This document shows positions 37,501 through 44,324 of a stretch of 64,000 nt of DNA, piece by piece. The notes beneath the pieces were generated by a model that worked only from the letters and a program-made list of their open reading frames with translations, had not been told where the DNA came from and ran no database searches. This DNA is from Chitinophagaceae bacterium (lineage in GTDB: Bacteria > Bacteroidota > Bacteroidia > Chitinophagales > Chitinophagaceae). Location: NCBI GenBank assembly GCA_023229465.1, contig JALNZE010000005.1:62001-126000 (forward strand), written 5' to 3'. Positions within the stretch are counted from its first letter, which is position 1. Every line of letters starts with the position of its first letter. The translations under genes and the position numbers were made by a program.

Positions 37501-39489
37501 GCCGGAAGGCGATGAAGGGGCTCCAAAAGTTACTGCTGACGGGCCGGACAGAAAAGCCCAGTTCCCTGTACCGGAAACCGGGTTGTTACCGGCGAGTATA
37601 GCGGTGGTGGTATCACACAGCGCCTGGTCGGGCCCTGCATTGGCCACTGTTGGCAAAGCATATATTACTACATCCGTTGAATCTGTATTGCTGCAACCTG
37701 AAGGGGAAAAAGCGGTAATGTGATACCGTACCGTTGCATTGGCAGTGGAATTATTGATCAGTACATCATTGATCTGATTGGTGGTGGTGGCAACAGCAAC
37801 TGAAGAATTACCGCTTGCCGTTCCTGAAATAACAGAAGAACTCCAGGTATAAACAGAGCCTGTTAATGAACTGCTGAACTGAATATTAGTGTTACTGCCT
37901 GTACAAATAGTTGTTGCATTATTTGTAATGGTAACAGCAGGCTTTGGCTTGGCGGTTACAGTAAATGTAAAAGGTGTTCCGGTACAGGTATTGTTGGTTG
38001 GGGTAAATGAATACGGTATGATGGTATAGATTACTACCGCATCGCCCGTACTGGATAAGTTAACCAGTGAGTCGATAATATTTCCCGTTCCGCTTGCTGT
38101 ATTCCCGGTTAATGAACCTGCAGTAACTGATGATGCCCATGAATATGTACTTCCTGAAATAGTAGAAACAGGGGTGAAGTTCAATGATTGGTTTGAACAA
38201 ATGGTTTGGACGGAATTTGTGCCGGTATTATCGGGAGCAATTCGCAATGTCATGGAGTCTATACTGGTACTGGTGCCGCAATTACCGGTTGAATTTATTG
38301 TAGAAGACCCTTGTAAATAAATTTTGATCACCCCGATAGTCTTATCGGTTCCACTTGGGGTATAGGTAGTATTGAGCGCATTTGGGTTAGAAAAAGTACC
38401 CGATCCCGTAGTTGACCAGTTGTATAAGTTGGTAACCAGCGAAACCTTTCCCAAAAGATTAATAGGCGCCGTATTGTAACAAACAGTCGTATCATGAGAC
38501 CCCTGTATGGTATCAGCAGCTATTGAGTTTTTGTAAACGATCTGCGTGTCTACACAGGTTATACCATTTGTAGTAAACTGTACAACTACCTGAAAGGAGG
38601 ATCCTGTCAGGAGCTGAACACGCGGATATTGGGAACTGGCAGTGGAAGATCCCTGATAGGAAAAAGAGCCACCGGTTATGGCCCAAAAAAAACTATTACC
38701 CGCATTGCTGTTACTGTAGGTTACGCCATAATAGGTATCAGTAGCGTTAAAGCTTGCAATACCATTGTTACATTCTATCAGATCAGGATGTAAAACAGCA
38801 CTGGCGGTTGAGATTGTTTTTGTAACTGTTGCTGAACACCCCGCTACAGTGGTTACCGTATAAGAAATAATAGTTGAGCCAAGGGCTTTAACCGATACTA
38901 ATCCGGCGTTACTAACTGTTGCAACAGTTGTATTACTGCTGCTCCAAACACCTCCCGGGGTAGCATCACTCAATGTAATGGTACTTCCCACACAACCTGT
39001 AGAATTACCGCTGATAGACGCAACGGTGGGTGTTGGGTTAACGGTAACAGAGATACTCGCATTAGACGAATTGTCTAATCCATCTTCAACCTCAAGTGAA
39101 TAAGTACCACTGGCAGCAGTAGTTACATTCGTGATAGTTGGGTTCTGCTGTGTGGATGAAAAACCATTGGGGCCTGTCCATTTATAAGTATATGGCGCGG
39201 TTCCACCGGATGGGGTTGATGTCAGGTTAAGACTGTTCCCAGAACAAACCGGGCTATTACTGCCAACGGTAAGTGAAAGAAAGTTATTATTGGTGAGTGT
39301 AGTTGTACCGATGCCTGCATTAGTAAATCCATCCCCGCCGGGTACACTTATGCCCGTTGCAATGTTTTGTGTAAACACATTTGCCAACATAGTATTAGGG
39401 TATGGATTACTTGCATTTTGTGAGAGTGCAGGTAAACAATACCACAACATACATATTCCCAAAAAGAGGGATTGTTTGAGGGTTTTCAT
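28498..39489 (-). CDS. Giant repeat adhesin-like protein with T9SS type B sorting domain
   Basis: 3,663 residues. A signal peptide (SLFLGICMLWYCLPALSQ) is followed by a PKD/Ig-like segment and a Big_2-like segment (GGVWSSSNTTVATVSNAGLV). Most of the length (about residues 600-2900) is a run of beta-rich modules: a type starting ANAGPDQxLC and ending ADSKDTVQITV alternates with a type reading NNGTLTLSGYTG, IIRWESS and TTLYRxLVQSG, together about 175 residues. Two PKD-like domains and Ig-like segments lead to the C-terminal type B sorting domain (FVPNAFTPDGDGINDVL, IFNRWGEMVF, YAWDGKIRG). It is expected to be a long surface fibre like SprB; binding or gliding function is inference. A 1,050-bp near-identical duplication lies inside. 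Confidence 0.92.
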   Translation of the reverse strand: MKTLKQSLFLGICMLWYCLPALSQNASNPYPNTMLANVFTQNIATGISVPGGDGFTNAGIGTTTLTNNNFLSLTVGSNSPVCSGNSLNLTSTPSGGTAPYTYKWTGPNGFSSTQQNPTITNVTTAASGTYSLEVEDGLDNSSNASISVTVNPTPTVASISGNSTGCVGSTITLSDATPGGVWSSSNTTVATVSNAGLVSVKALGSTIISYTVTTVAGCSATVTKTISTASAVLHPDLIECNNGIASFNATDTYYGVTYSNSNAGNSFFWAITGGSFSYQGSSTASSQYPRVQLLTGSSFQVVVQFTTNGITCVDTQIVYKNSIAADTIQGSHDTTVCYNTAPINLLGKVSLVTNLYNWSTTGSGTFSNPNALNTTYTPSGTDKTIGVIKIYLQGSSTINSTGNCGTSTSIDSMTLRIAPDNTGTNSVQTICSNQSLNFTPVSTISGSTYSWASSVTAGSLTGNTASGTGNIIDSLVNLSSTGDAVVIYTIIPYSFTPTNNTCTGTPFTFTVTAKPKPAVTITNNATTICTGSNTNIQFSSSLTGSVYTWSSSVISGTASGNSSVAVATTTNQINDVLINNSTANATVRYHITAFSPSGCSNTDSTDVVIYALPTVANAGPDQALCDTTTAILAGNNPVSGTGNWAFLSGPSAVTFGAPSSPSGSVNGLIPGTYQLTWTISNGSCAVSKDTVVIINSAQSVAGSISANATVCAGNNNGTLTLSGYTGNIIRWESSTDGGTTWPTVINNTTSTYTYSNLTATTLFRAVVQNGACSFAYVNPVTITVNPISAPGTLTSDAIVCAGSNNGTLTLSGYTGNIIRWESSSDNGITWTNIANTTNTLTYTNLTITTLYRSLVQSGVCSSAYSNAVTITVNPQTIAGSLAADATVCATANSGTLSLSAYTGNIIRWESSSDNGTTWTNIANTTNTLTYNNLTITTLYRLLVQSGMCTSIYSNNATITVIQAVTTANAGSDQTLCYTTSASLAANTPASGTGTWTALTGNPSTVTFTNAADPATTINGLTTGTYLFVWTISNSACADSKDTVQITVNPQTVPGSIAASATVCATSNNGTLTLSGYTGSIIRWESSIDNGTTWINIANTGNALTYNNLNASTQYRAYVQSGVCPPLYSSIATITVIQPVTIANAGPDQTLCYTTSASLAANTPVSGTGTWTALTGNSSTVTFTNAADPATTINGLTTGTYLFVWTISNSTCADSKDTVQLTINPQTVPGSIAASATVCATANNGTLTLSGYTGSILHWESSINNGTTWNNIVNTGNTLTYNNLATSTQYRAYVQSGVCPPLYSSIATITVIQAVTTANAGSDQTLCYTTSASLAANTPASGTGTWTALTGNPSTVTFTNAADPATTINGLTTGTYLFVWTISNSACADSKDTVQITVNPQTVPGSIAASATVCATSNNGTLTLSGYTGSIIRWESSIDNGTTWINIANTGNALTYNNLNASTQYRAYVQSGVCPPLYSSIATITVIQPVTIANAGPDQTLCYTTSASLAANTPVSGTGTWTALTGNSSTVTFTNAADPATTINGLTTGTYLFVWTISNSTCADSKDTVQLTINPQTVPGSIAASATVCATANNGTLTLSGYTGSILHWESSINNGTTWNNIVNTGNTLTYNNLATSTQYRAYVQSGVCPPLYSSIATITVIQAVTIANAGPDQSLCNVASATLAANTPTSGTGTWTAFAGNPSTVSFTNIASPATTVNGLTAGTYQFLWTISNGTCSDSKDTIQITVNPATNPGTLAADATVCATSNNGTLTLSNYLSSILRWESSVDNGSSWTNVANTSNTLAYNNLSATTKYRAYVQNAVCPSLYSNIVTITVLQPVTTANAGPDTTVINGITSYKLGANTPTSGTGTWSVLPGGPSTLSFVNPSDPNTTVGGLAFNPGTPPTNGNYKLVWTVSNGYCAISRDTMQITVQPPTNPGVIGPDAVVCTSNNHGTLVLSDYLGTVLQWESSIDYGATWSVIVSTVGTNQATYTYDNLTTTTLFRALVKNGVGAELYSGIAATVTVLQLVTPADAGPDQTLCNTTSTSLAANTPVSGVGIWSALAGNPSSVTFSNSADRKSVVNGLTIGTYRFVWTISNGICSDSRDTVNITIQLPTIAGTIEADATVCITSNTGTLSISGFRGSILQGEVSIDNGSSWLAIANTANLTSYIYNNLATTSQFRAKVQNGVCPALFTNIVTITVLQEATIANAGTDQSLCNVTATTLAANTPASGTGIWTALAGNPSTTTFTNPNNPTTTVNALTAGTYQFIWTISNALCADSKDTVRITVYSPSVAGTLAAAATVCANVNTGTLTLSGYVSSIIRWESSSNNGTTWNNIANTGNTFTYNNLAATITYRAYVQNTVCPALYSNTVTINTVQPVTIANAGPDQLLCNVTAITLAANTPASGTGIWTAITGNPSTVNFTNPADPNTTVNGLTAGTYQFIWTISNALCADSKDTVRITVYSPSVAGTLAAAATVCANVNTGTLTLSGYVSSIIRWESSSNNGTTWNNIANTGNTFTYNNLAATIAYRAYVQNTVCPALYSNTVTINVVQPVTIANAGPDQLLCNVTATTLAANTPASGTGIWTALAGNPSTATFTNPNDPATTVNALTAGTYQFIWTISNALCADSKDTVRIIVYPPTIAGTLAAAATVCAAANTGTLTLSGNNGNIIHWESSSDNGTTWNNIAGTGNTFIYNNLTTATLFRVLIQNGVCATSYTNIVLVIVLQPSSIANAGNNQVLCNSSAAKLNATIPSSGAGVWAQVSGPTGAVFTNKQLPGTTVSGLTTGTYQFIWIIANGICPISTSTTTIKIDPPTFAGTLVNDNTVCTGTNTGTLTLSGFTGNIIRWETSTDSGASWTSITDTTVSSVYNNLTATTQYRVLVQSGVCTAMYSNMVTVTVNPASVPGKLSADAIVCATDNTGTLNLGSHTGNITRWEFSTDKGSTWTSINNTTDTYTYSNLGNTTRYRVMVQSGICSAAYSDIAVITVDPATVAGVLTGSAIVCFGRNGGNLTLTGKTGNVIHWESSSDKGITWYIIADTLTTYTYTNLTSTTQYRVLVKNGSCGLQYSNIITITVLEPATIANAGPDQVLCNANTSTILNGNIPASGIGKWRFISGPSAVTFADNSLPNAIVSGLQIGTYRFEWAISNGVCANSTSTVTVKVDQVKAWFNLTSMAICGKSTYQFIDKSLSGFGIDNWKWSINPGDTIPTKNYTIDFTEAGSYTVTLTAQSITGCTGTAQATFPVTIYQFPEVNINSIADACRSQLFQLSPVVNSRDSIAYLLWNMANGLKSKDSVVTVQYTNTGNYTIKLTVSTVNHCLDSAYKKITIHSAPVLTVNNSATICKGDAIQLQANGAMSYIWTDQYNNVICNNCSSPKVKPINNIQFKVIGYNEYGCSDIKTTNVNVIQPLKMLASSGDTICAGTTKQLFAAGAVNYSWYPETGLSSKTSARPFANPLATTTYRVVGKDNFNCFSDTAEVRIVVGHPTPIRLGKDTIIMAGQPYQLNVTAATGDIRKWHWNGSQGLSCLNCPTPQLRVSDDVCISCLAVNIYGCVSTDTVCIKTFCPSTQLFVPNAFTPDGDGINDVLLVQGSGIKMIKSLRIFNRWGEMVFQKTNFLPGDPAYAWDGKIRGNAAPPDVFVYMCEVICEKGLPSIFKGNTAILK
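31782..32669 (-). repeat. Highly similar 525-bp repeat pair in the giant gene
   Basis: Bases about 31940-32145 and 32465-32670 are almost identical at a 525-bp offset, the length of one alternating two-module unit (175 residues), and flanking parts stay very similar. The in-frame period and high identity indicate recent unit duplication or gene conversion. Confidence 0.75.
34497..36602 (-). repeat. 1,050-bp near-identical tandem duplication in the giant gene
   Basis: About 34497-35552 and 35547-36602 match at an offset of exactly 1,050 bp (350 codons, two 525-bp units). I compared several stretches and found one difference, GTGGGGGGC at 34550 against GTGGCGGGC at 35600. The duplication keeps the reading frame and lies at about residues 965-1664. 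Confidence 0.85.
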
Positions 39490-39834
39490 AGAATTAGGAT
39501 ACTTAAATTTACACCTTAAAAACCACCCTTTCAGCCGTCAAACAAAACTCAGTGTAAACAACCGAAACACACGTGTATTCTACTGTATTACTTGTCCAAT
39601 TTTATCGCCCTCTTTGTAGTAGTTTAACTATTAACATTTCCCATCTATACTACTATAGTGCGGAAAGATTCATTTCGTATGTCTTCCCGTTAAAATATCC
39701 AACTATCCATTCTCTTAGCAACCGTCATTGGATAGTGCAGGAACTGTTTTGAAAACCTTCCTTTCTACTAACTCTTTTCAAGAATTATGTAATATCATAT
39801 GGGTATGATTTCTGAAATTGCACGCTAAGATTCA
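39490..39834. other. Gene-free upstream region of the giant protein gene
   Basis: 345 bp between the start of the minus-strand giant gene and the PAS relic. It presumably holds the promoter of the giant gene. I see no convincing gene or clear promoter match. Confidence 0.4.
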
Positions 39835-40069
39835 TTAATGGACATGGACTTATTAAGATTAAAAATGTATGGGCTGCCATTGCTTATGGAAAAGTATGGA
39901 GAGATAAATTCCGTAACAAAGCGAAGGAAGGGAGGAACAATTTATTGGGTAGATACTACTATCGTTGCTTACTCATTTTATAGACTCCGGAAATGAATTG
40001 GATAATATAATACGGGATATTACTGAAAAAACAGAACCTGATAATTTTAATAAATACGAGATTTTATAG
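39835..40069 (+). pseudogene. PAS-domain sensor kinase relic
   Basis: The plus strand holds broken pieces of a PAS domain. One frame reads GHGLIK; a shifted one reads KNVWAAIAYGKVWRDKFRNK then AKEG. Another gives GGTIYWVDTTIVAYSF, and a last one IIRDITEKTEPDNFNKYEIL before a TAG. These match in order the end of a common PAS domain (W-x-x-I-x-x-G-x-x-W, G-x-Y-W-V-D-T-T-I-V, then R-x-D-I-T-E-K). Frameshifts and missing parts show it is dead. It sits beside an intact receiver gene, so the sensor of that receiver may have been lost here. Confidence 0.55.
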
Positions 40070-40074
40070 ATTAA

Positions 40075-40539
40075 TCAGGATAAAAGGTTTTGCCTTGCCA
40101 AAAACTCCAGTTTTTTATTGGCATCCAGTAATTTCAGGGTTAGCTCTTTATTCTGGCGCCTTAGTTCCATTACTTCGAATGATTTTAAAATAGTATTTTT
40201 TACTTCCTCCTCATTCCAGGGTTTAGACAGGTATTTATATACCTGTCCTACATTAATCGCATCAATCACTGCAGTGATATCTGTATAGCCCGTAATCAGG
40301 ATCCGGATGGGTTCGGGATGCGTATCAAGAATAGATTGAAAAAATTCAATGCCCGTCATTTTAGGCATTCGTTGGTCGCTCAGGATTACGTGTATCAGTT
40401 CCGTTTCCAGTATCATTCGCCCTTCCTCAGCAGATTCCGCGGTAAAAATGTTGAAAATTCTCCTAAAAGCGGCCTTAAAGGAGGTGATATTGTTGGGTTC
40501 GTCATCAATATACAATACATTGATATTTTTATCTTCCAT
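40075..40539 (-). CDS. Response-regulator receiver protein with coiled-coil tail
   Basis: 154 residues. It has a receiver domain with acidic pair IDDE (11-14), phospho-acceptor Asp55 in LSDQRMPKM, a Thr in ITGYTD and the conserved Lys in YKYLSKPW. After residue ~125 there is only a helical tail (RRQNKELTLKLLDANKKLEF), so no DNA-binding or enzyme output. The receiver is very similar to that of the hybrid protein at 44325-45440 (DDEPNN, DQRMPK, KPW). It is divergent from the signalling operon starting at 40668 and may share its phosphorelay. Confidence 0.9.
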   Translation of the reverse strand: MEDKNINVLYIDDEPNNITSFKAAFRRIFNIFTAESAEEGRMILETELIHVILSDQRMPKMTGIEFFQSILDTHPEPIRILITGYTDITAVIDAINVGQVYKYLSKPWNEEEVKNTILKSFEVMELRRQNKELTLKLLDANKKLEFLARQNLLS

Positions 40540-40667
40540 AAGCTTTTATGGGGGGGGTAAAAGCATGATTATTACATTAAAAATAGTGAATTCATTATTT
40601 ATTACCACTTTTATGATAAAATGAGTGACTTTTTCATAATTTTTACAATTAGAAAAGCGCTGAAGAG

Positions 40668-41447
40668 ATGAATGAAGCAGTAAAATTTGATTCCGACATC
40701 AGAATAAGGGCTTTCAGGGCCGTTGATGACCCTGAAACCTGCCGTAAATTTATTGAAGGTCATAGAAAGGTTTTAACTATCTATGGGATTGAAAATATAA
40801 CTACCAATACAGAAGACTGGATGTTTCGCCGATCCATATTCGTAATTGTTGTAGAAAAATTAGATGGCAGTAAATTGTATGGAGGGGTTCGAATACAGAT
40901 TGCTGATGGCATTCACCCTTTACCCATCGAAGAAGCTACTGGTAAAATGGATCCCGCCATTTATGAGATTGTTCGTAAACATGCCAAAACAGGAGCTGCT
41001 GAGTTATCTGGCTTATGGAACTCAAAAGAAGTAGCCGGTTTGGGTATAGGTAGCCTCTTTCCATCACGGGTGGCGGTGGCGCTGGCTACGCAGATTGGGA
41101 TTAATACTTTTTTTACACTTTGTTCCCCTACCACCGTTCGCTTTAAAGATTGGATGGGTGGAAAAATTCTGGATGAAGTAGGTAATAATGGAACTTTTTA
41201 CTACCCGAAAATTGATCTGTTGGCTACCGCATTATATTCGGATGATATGTTCCTGCTTTCTGCAACACATCCGCGTGAAAGGGATAAAATACGCTTCCTT
41301 CGTAATAACCCTGAACATATGGCGGTTGAAAAATCGCCCTTTAAAAACCACCATACGAATATTCATTATGCTTTGGCTTTACATAATATAGATACCAAAG
41401 AATTTCATATTGATTATAAACCCTTTCATCAGGAAGATATAAATTAA
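40668..41447 (+). CDS. GNAT/autoinducer-synthase-like protein
   Basis: 259 residues. I recognise no named family with certainty, but the arrangement fits a GNAT-like acyltransferase of the kind that includes N-acyl amino acid and acyl-homoserine lactone synthases. A strand pair KLYGGVRIQIADG leads to LPIEEATG. The central strand AELSGLW recalls the ELSR-type motif of autoinducer synthases. A glycine turn EVAGLGIGSLFPSR comes at the acyl-CoA pyrophosphate-binding position, and a following strand is NTFFTLCSP. The product could be an acylated amino compound (inference). The gene is first in a four-gene operon, 5 bp before a methyltransferase-like membrane gene and ahead of two sensor kinases. 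Confidence 0.55.
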   Translation: MNEAVKFDSDIRIRAFRAVDDPETCRKFIEGHRKVLTIYGIENITTNTEDWMFRRSIFVIVVEKLDGSKLYGGVRIQIADGIHPLPIEEATGKMDPAIYEIVRKHAKTGAAELSGLWNSKEVAGLGIGSLFPSRVAVALATQIGINTFFTLCSPTTVRFKDWMGGKILDEVGNNGTFYYPKIDLLATALYSDDMFLLSATHPRERDKIRFLRNNPEHMAVEKSPFKNHHTNIHYALALHNIDTKEFHIDYKPFHQEDIN

Positions 41448-41452
41448 TACAA

Positions 41453-42091
41453 ATGCGAAAAATCTTCCTGGCTTCTGTCAGTAATATATTGATGATTGTT
41501 TTGCCCTTATTGGGGAAGCCTGCACTGATGCTGAACGGGAAGATACTTTTTATCATTGCCGGCAGTATCTGTATGTGGCTAACGCAGCCACCGGTAAGTG
41601 TAAAGGAAACCAGCGACCAAAAAAGCAGTGACCGCTTTTCAGTAGTACTTATCCTGCTCATGTCTCTGGTGAGTGTAGTAGTACCAATTGTAGACTGGGC
41701 CTATTTTTCATCCGATTGGAACAGTGTAAGTATGTTAACCATTGTTGGGGCATGTATGATTATTGCCGGTATTTCCTTCAGGGCCTGGGCTGTACATTCT
41801 TTGGGAAAGTATTTTACAGCAACTGTTCAGATCAAAGAAGATCATCGCCTGATAAAGACAGGTCCCTACCGCATAGTAAGGCACCCCAGTTATACCGGCG
41901 CTTTTATGGCCATCATTGCAGGAGGAGTTATACTGGGTAGTTTAACAGGATTTATAATATCTTGTATGGCTATGATTATTGCTTATTACGTGAGGATAGG
42001 TATTGAGGAAAAAGAATTGATTGCCCGTTTTGGCGATGATTACCTTGCTTATAAACGGGATACCAAAATGATGATTCCTTATGTATGCTAA
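41453..42091 (+). CDS. Isoprenylcysteine carboxyl methyltransferase-like membrane protein
   Basis: 212 residues with about five membrane segments. The C-terminal half has the ICMT/phospholipid methyltransferase signature: YFTATVQIKEDHRLIKTGPY, then RIVRHPSYTGAFMA, and EEKELIARFGDDYLAYKRDT. These proteins bind S-adenosylmethionine within the membrane and methylate a carboxylate or an amine of a lipid-like substrate. Bacterial substrates are mostly unknown. The position between an acyltransferase-like gene and sensor kinases raises the idea that it modifies a signal molecule. Confidence 0.85.
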   Translation: MRKIFLASVSNILMIVLPLLGKPALMLNGKILFIIAGSICMWLTQPPVSVKETSDQKSSDRFSVVLILLMSLVSVVVPIVDWAYFSSDWNSVSMLTIVGACMIIAGISFRAWAVHSLGKYFTATVQIKEDHRLIKTGPYRIVRHPSYTGAFMAIIAGGVILGSLTGFIISCMAMIIAYYVRIGIEEKELIARFGDDYLAYKRDTKMMIPYVC

Positions 42092-44312
42092 TTGTAGATA
42101 CCTGTTCCTTAATATGGTTAGTTCCGCAATACCAGCCGTAAAGAAAAAAGGGGTAAAGCATCTGTTGCTTTTCTTTGTTTTCTTGTTTATGTTTTCCCTT
42201 ACAGGGTTTACCCAACTTGCTATAATTACCAATGAAAAGCCTGCTTATACGATTTCTTCAGACATGGAACAATGGGTAGACAGTATAGGACAGTCTACCG
42301 CAGAAAAAGTTTTACAGCAAGCTAATTTTATAAATACAAATGGAAGGATACCTGTTTTTCCTAATCATATAAAAAATGTATGGTTCCGGTTTTCTGTCAA
42401 AAATCTTTCCAGTTCGCCCACTGCTTTTCTGAATATCGCTTATTCGAATCTTTCCAGGGTTAGTTTGTACAGCGTTGAAAGGCAGCGGGTTACATTGATG
42501 GGTAAAGAAGGGAATGAGGTGATACAGGCTAAGGGGATAGCAGGCTTGCCAAACATTATTTTTAACCTTCAGGCAAACCCGGATTCAACAAAACAATACC
42601 TGTTACATGTATACAGTCAGCACCCGATCATTATTCCAGCCAAGGTACTTACCAATAATGCGCTGCATGAATCCATTAATTTGCAAAACAGTATAATCAG
42701 TTTATACCTGGGGATTCTGATAGTTATGTTTTTGTATAACTTTTTCTTGTTTTTCGCTACCAGAGATAACAGCTACCTCTATTATATCATTTATATTTTG
42801 TTTCTGGCCATTGCCCAAACCACTATTAGCGGGTACGAATTCCGGTATATATGGCCGGGTAATCCAGCCATTAATTATTACGCTGTAGTGTTTACTTCCT
42901 CTCTTTCAGCCATTGCAGGATTGGTATTCAGTATGCATTTTCTGCGAACCTCATTGCATGCCAAACGGGTACACAAATGGTTACAATTGCTTATTGTTAT
43001 TTATATTCTTGGCATCTTAAGTAGTTTTTTTGGTAATCTGGCTATCAGCTATCAAATACTTAATTACAATGGGTTGGCTGGTGTTGTGTCGGTGTTAGCT
43101 GTCAGTTTTTATATCGCAAGAAAAAATTTCCGCCCTGCTTATTTTTATCTGATTGCCTGGTTGTTCTTTTTAATTTCTTTTAGTATTCTTATTCTGCGCA
43201 ACCTGGCCATATTGCCTTATACTAATTTTACCACCTACGTAATTTATGTGGGTTCGTCATTAGAGATTGCGCTGTTATCTATAGCGCTGGCAGATAAAAT
43301 TAATGTGTTAAGAAAAGAAAAAGAGCTGTCTCAGGCAGAAAGTTTGCGAAGATTGCAGCTAAATGAAAAATTAATCCGCGACCAGAATAGTATGCTGGAG
43401 AAAAAAGTTGCTGAAAGAACGGAAGAACTGCAGCTCTCAAATACTAATCTCAGTACCGCTTTGGTGAACCTGAAAGATACACAGATACAATTGGTGGAAG
43501 CGGAGAAGATGGCTTCCCTGGGGCAGTTAACGGCAGGTATAGCGCATGAGATCAATAACCCGATCAATTTTGTAAAATCAAATATCAAACCATTACAACT
43601 TGATATTAATGATCTGCTCGCCGTAATTAATGAATATAATACACTCCATACCCTGCCCAATACAGCTATCCCGGATAAACTGCAATTTATTGAGAACCTG
43701 AAAAAGAAAATAGATATTGATTATGTAAAATCTGAAATAGAAAGCCTGGTTAAAGGGATACAGGAGGGGGCCGAACGTACGGCAGAAATCGTGATGGGGT
43801 TGCGGAATTTCAGCCGGCTGGATGAAAGCGAGATTAAAGCGGTCAATATCCATGAGGGACTGGAATCTACACTCTTACTTCTGAAGAATTTACTGCCTGA
43901 GCATATAAAAATCGTTAAAAATTTTGAGGCAAACGGGCGTATTGAATGTTTTCCTGGTAAATTGAACCAGGTTTTCATGAACATCCTGAATAATGCCATA
44001 CAAGCCATCAAAACCAAAGCCGGTCCGTCTGAGGAGGAGTTTGTTACCATCACTACTAAAAACATGGGAGATCAGCTGCTGATAAGTATCAAAGACAGCG
44101 GTATAGGTATGACGGAAGCGGTGAAACAAAAAATATTTGACCCATTTTTTACTACTAAAGATGTTGGGGAGGGTACGGGGTTGGGCCTGTCCATTGTTTA
44201 CAAAATCATTCAAAAACATATGGGAAAAATAGAAGTTATTTCTTCAGAGGGAAAAGGTACAGAATTTTTAATAACTTTATTCTACAAGTTACCTGAATCA
44301 ATAATTGAATAA
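42081..44312 (+). CDS. 7TMR-DISM sensor histidine kinase
   Basis: 743 residues from the ATG at 42081, which overlaps the preceding gene by 11 bp. An ATG at 42114 beyond that stop gives a tidier signal peptide (KHLLLFFVFLFMFSLTGFTQ) and is an equal candidate. An extracellular 7TMR-DISMED2-type sensor domain (about 30-200; VWFRFSVKNLSSSPTAFLNI) is followed by seven membrane helices (about 205-400), then a coiled coil and a kinase core. Phospho-acceptor His489 lies in LTAGIAHEINNPI, N box LNQVFMNILNNAIQAI, G1 DSGIGM and G2 GTGLGLSIV. The DISM domain suggests binding of a small extracellular ligand. It is third in the operon. Confidence 0.9.
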   Translation: MYANCRYLFLNMVSSAIPAVKKKGVKHLLLFFVFLFMFSLTGFTQLAIITNEKPAYTISSDMEQWVDSIGQSTAEKVLQQANFINTNGRIPVFPNHIKNVWFRFSVKNLSSSPTAFLNIAYSNLSRVSLYSVERQRVTLMGKEGNEVIQAKGIAGLPNIIFNLQANPDSTKQYLLHVYSQHPIIIPAKVLTNNALHESINLQNSIISLYLGILIVMFLYNFFLFFATRDNSYLYYIIYILFLAIAQTTISGYEFRYIWPGNPAINYYAVVFTSSLSAIAGLVFSMHFLRTSLHAKRVHKWLQLLIVIYILGILSSFFGNLAISYQILNYNGLAGVVSVLAVSFYIARKNFRPAYFYLIAWLFFLISFSILILRNLAILPYTNFTTYVIYVGSSLEIALLSIALADKINVLRKEKELSQAESLRRLQLNEKLIRDQNSMLEKKVAERTEELQLSNTNLSTALVNLKDTQIQLVEAEKMASLGQLTAGIAHEINNPINFVKSNIKPLQLDINDLLAVINEYNTLHTLPNTAIPDKLQFIENLKKKIDIDYVKSEIESLVKGIQEGAERTAEIVMGLRNFSRLDESEIKAVNIHEGLESTLLLLKNLLPEHIKIVKNFEANGRIECFPGKLNQVFMNILNNAIQAIKTKAGPSEEEFVTITTKNMGDQLLISIKDSGIGMTEAVKQKIFDPFFTTKDVGEGTGLGLSIVYKIIQKHMGKIEVISSEGKGTEFLITLFYKLPESIIE

Positions 44313-44324
44313 TCCACTATCCGC

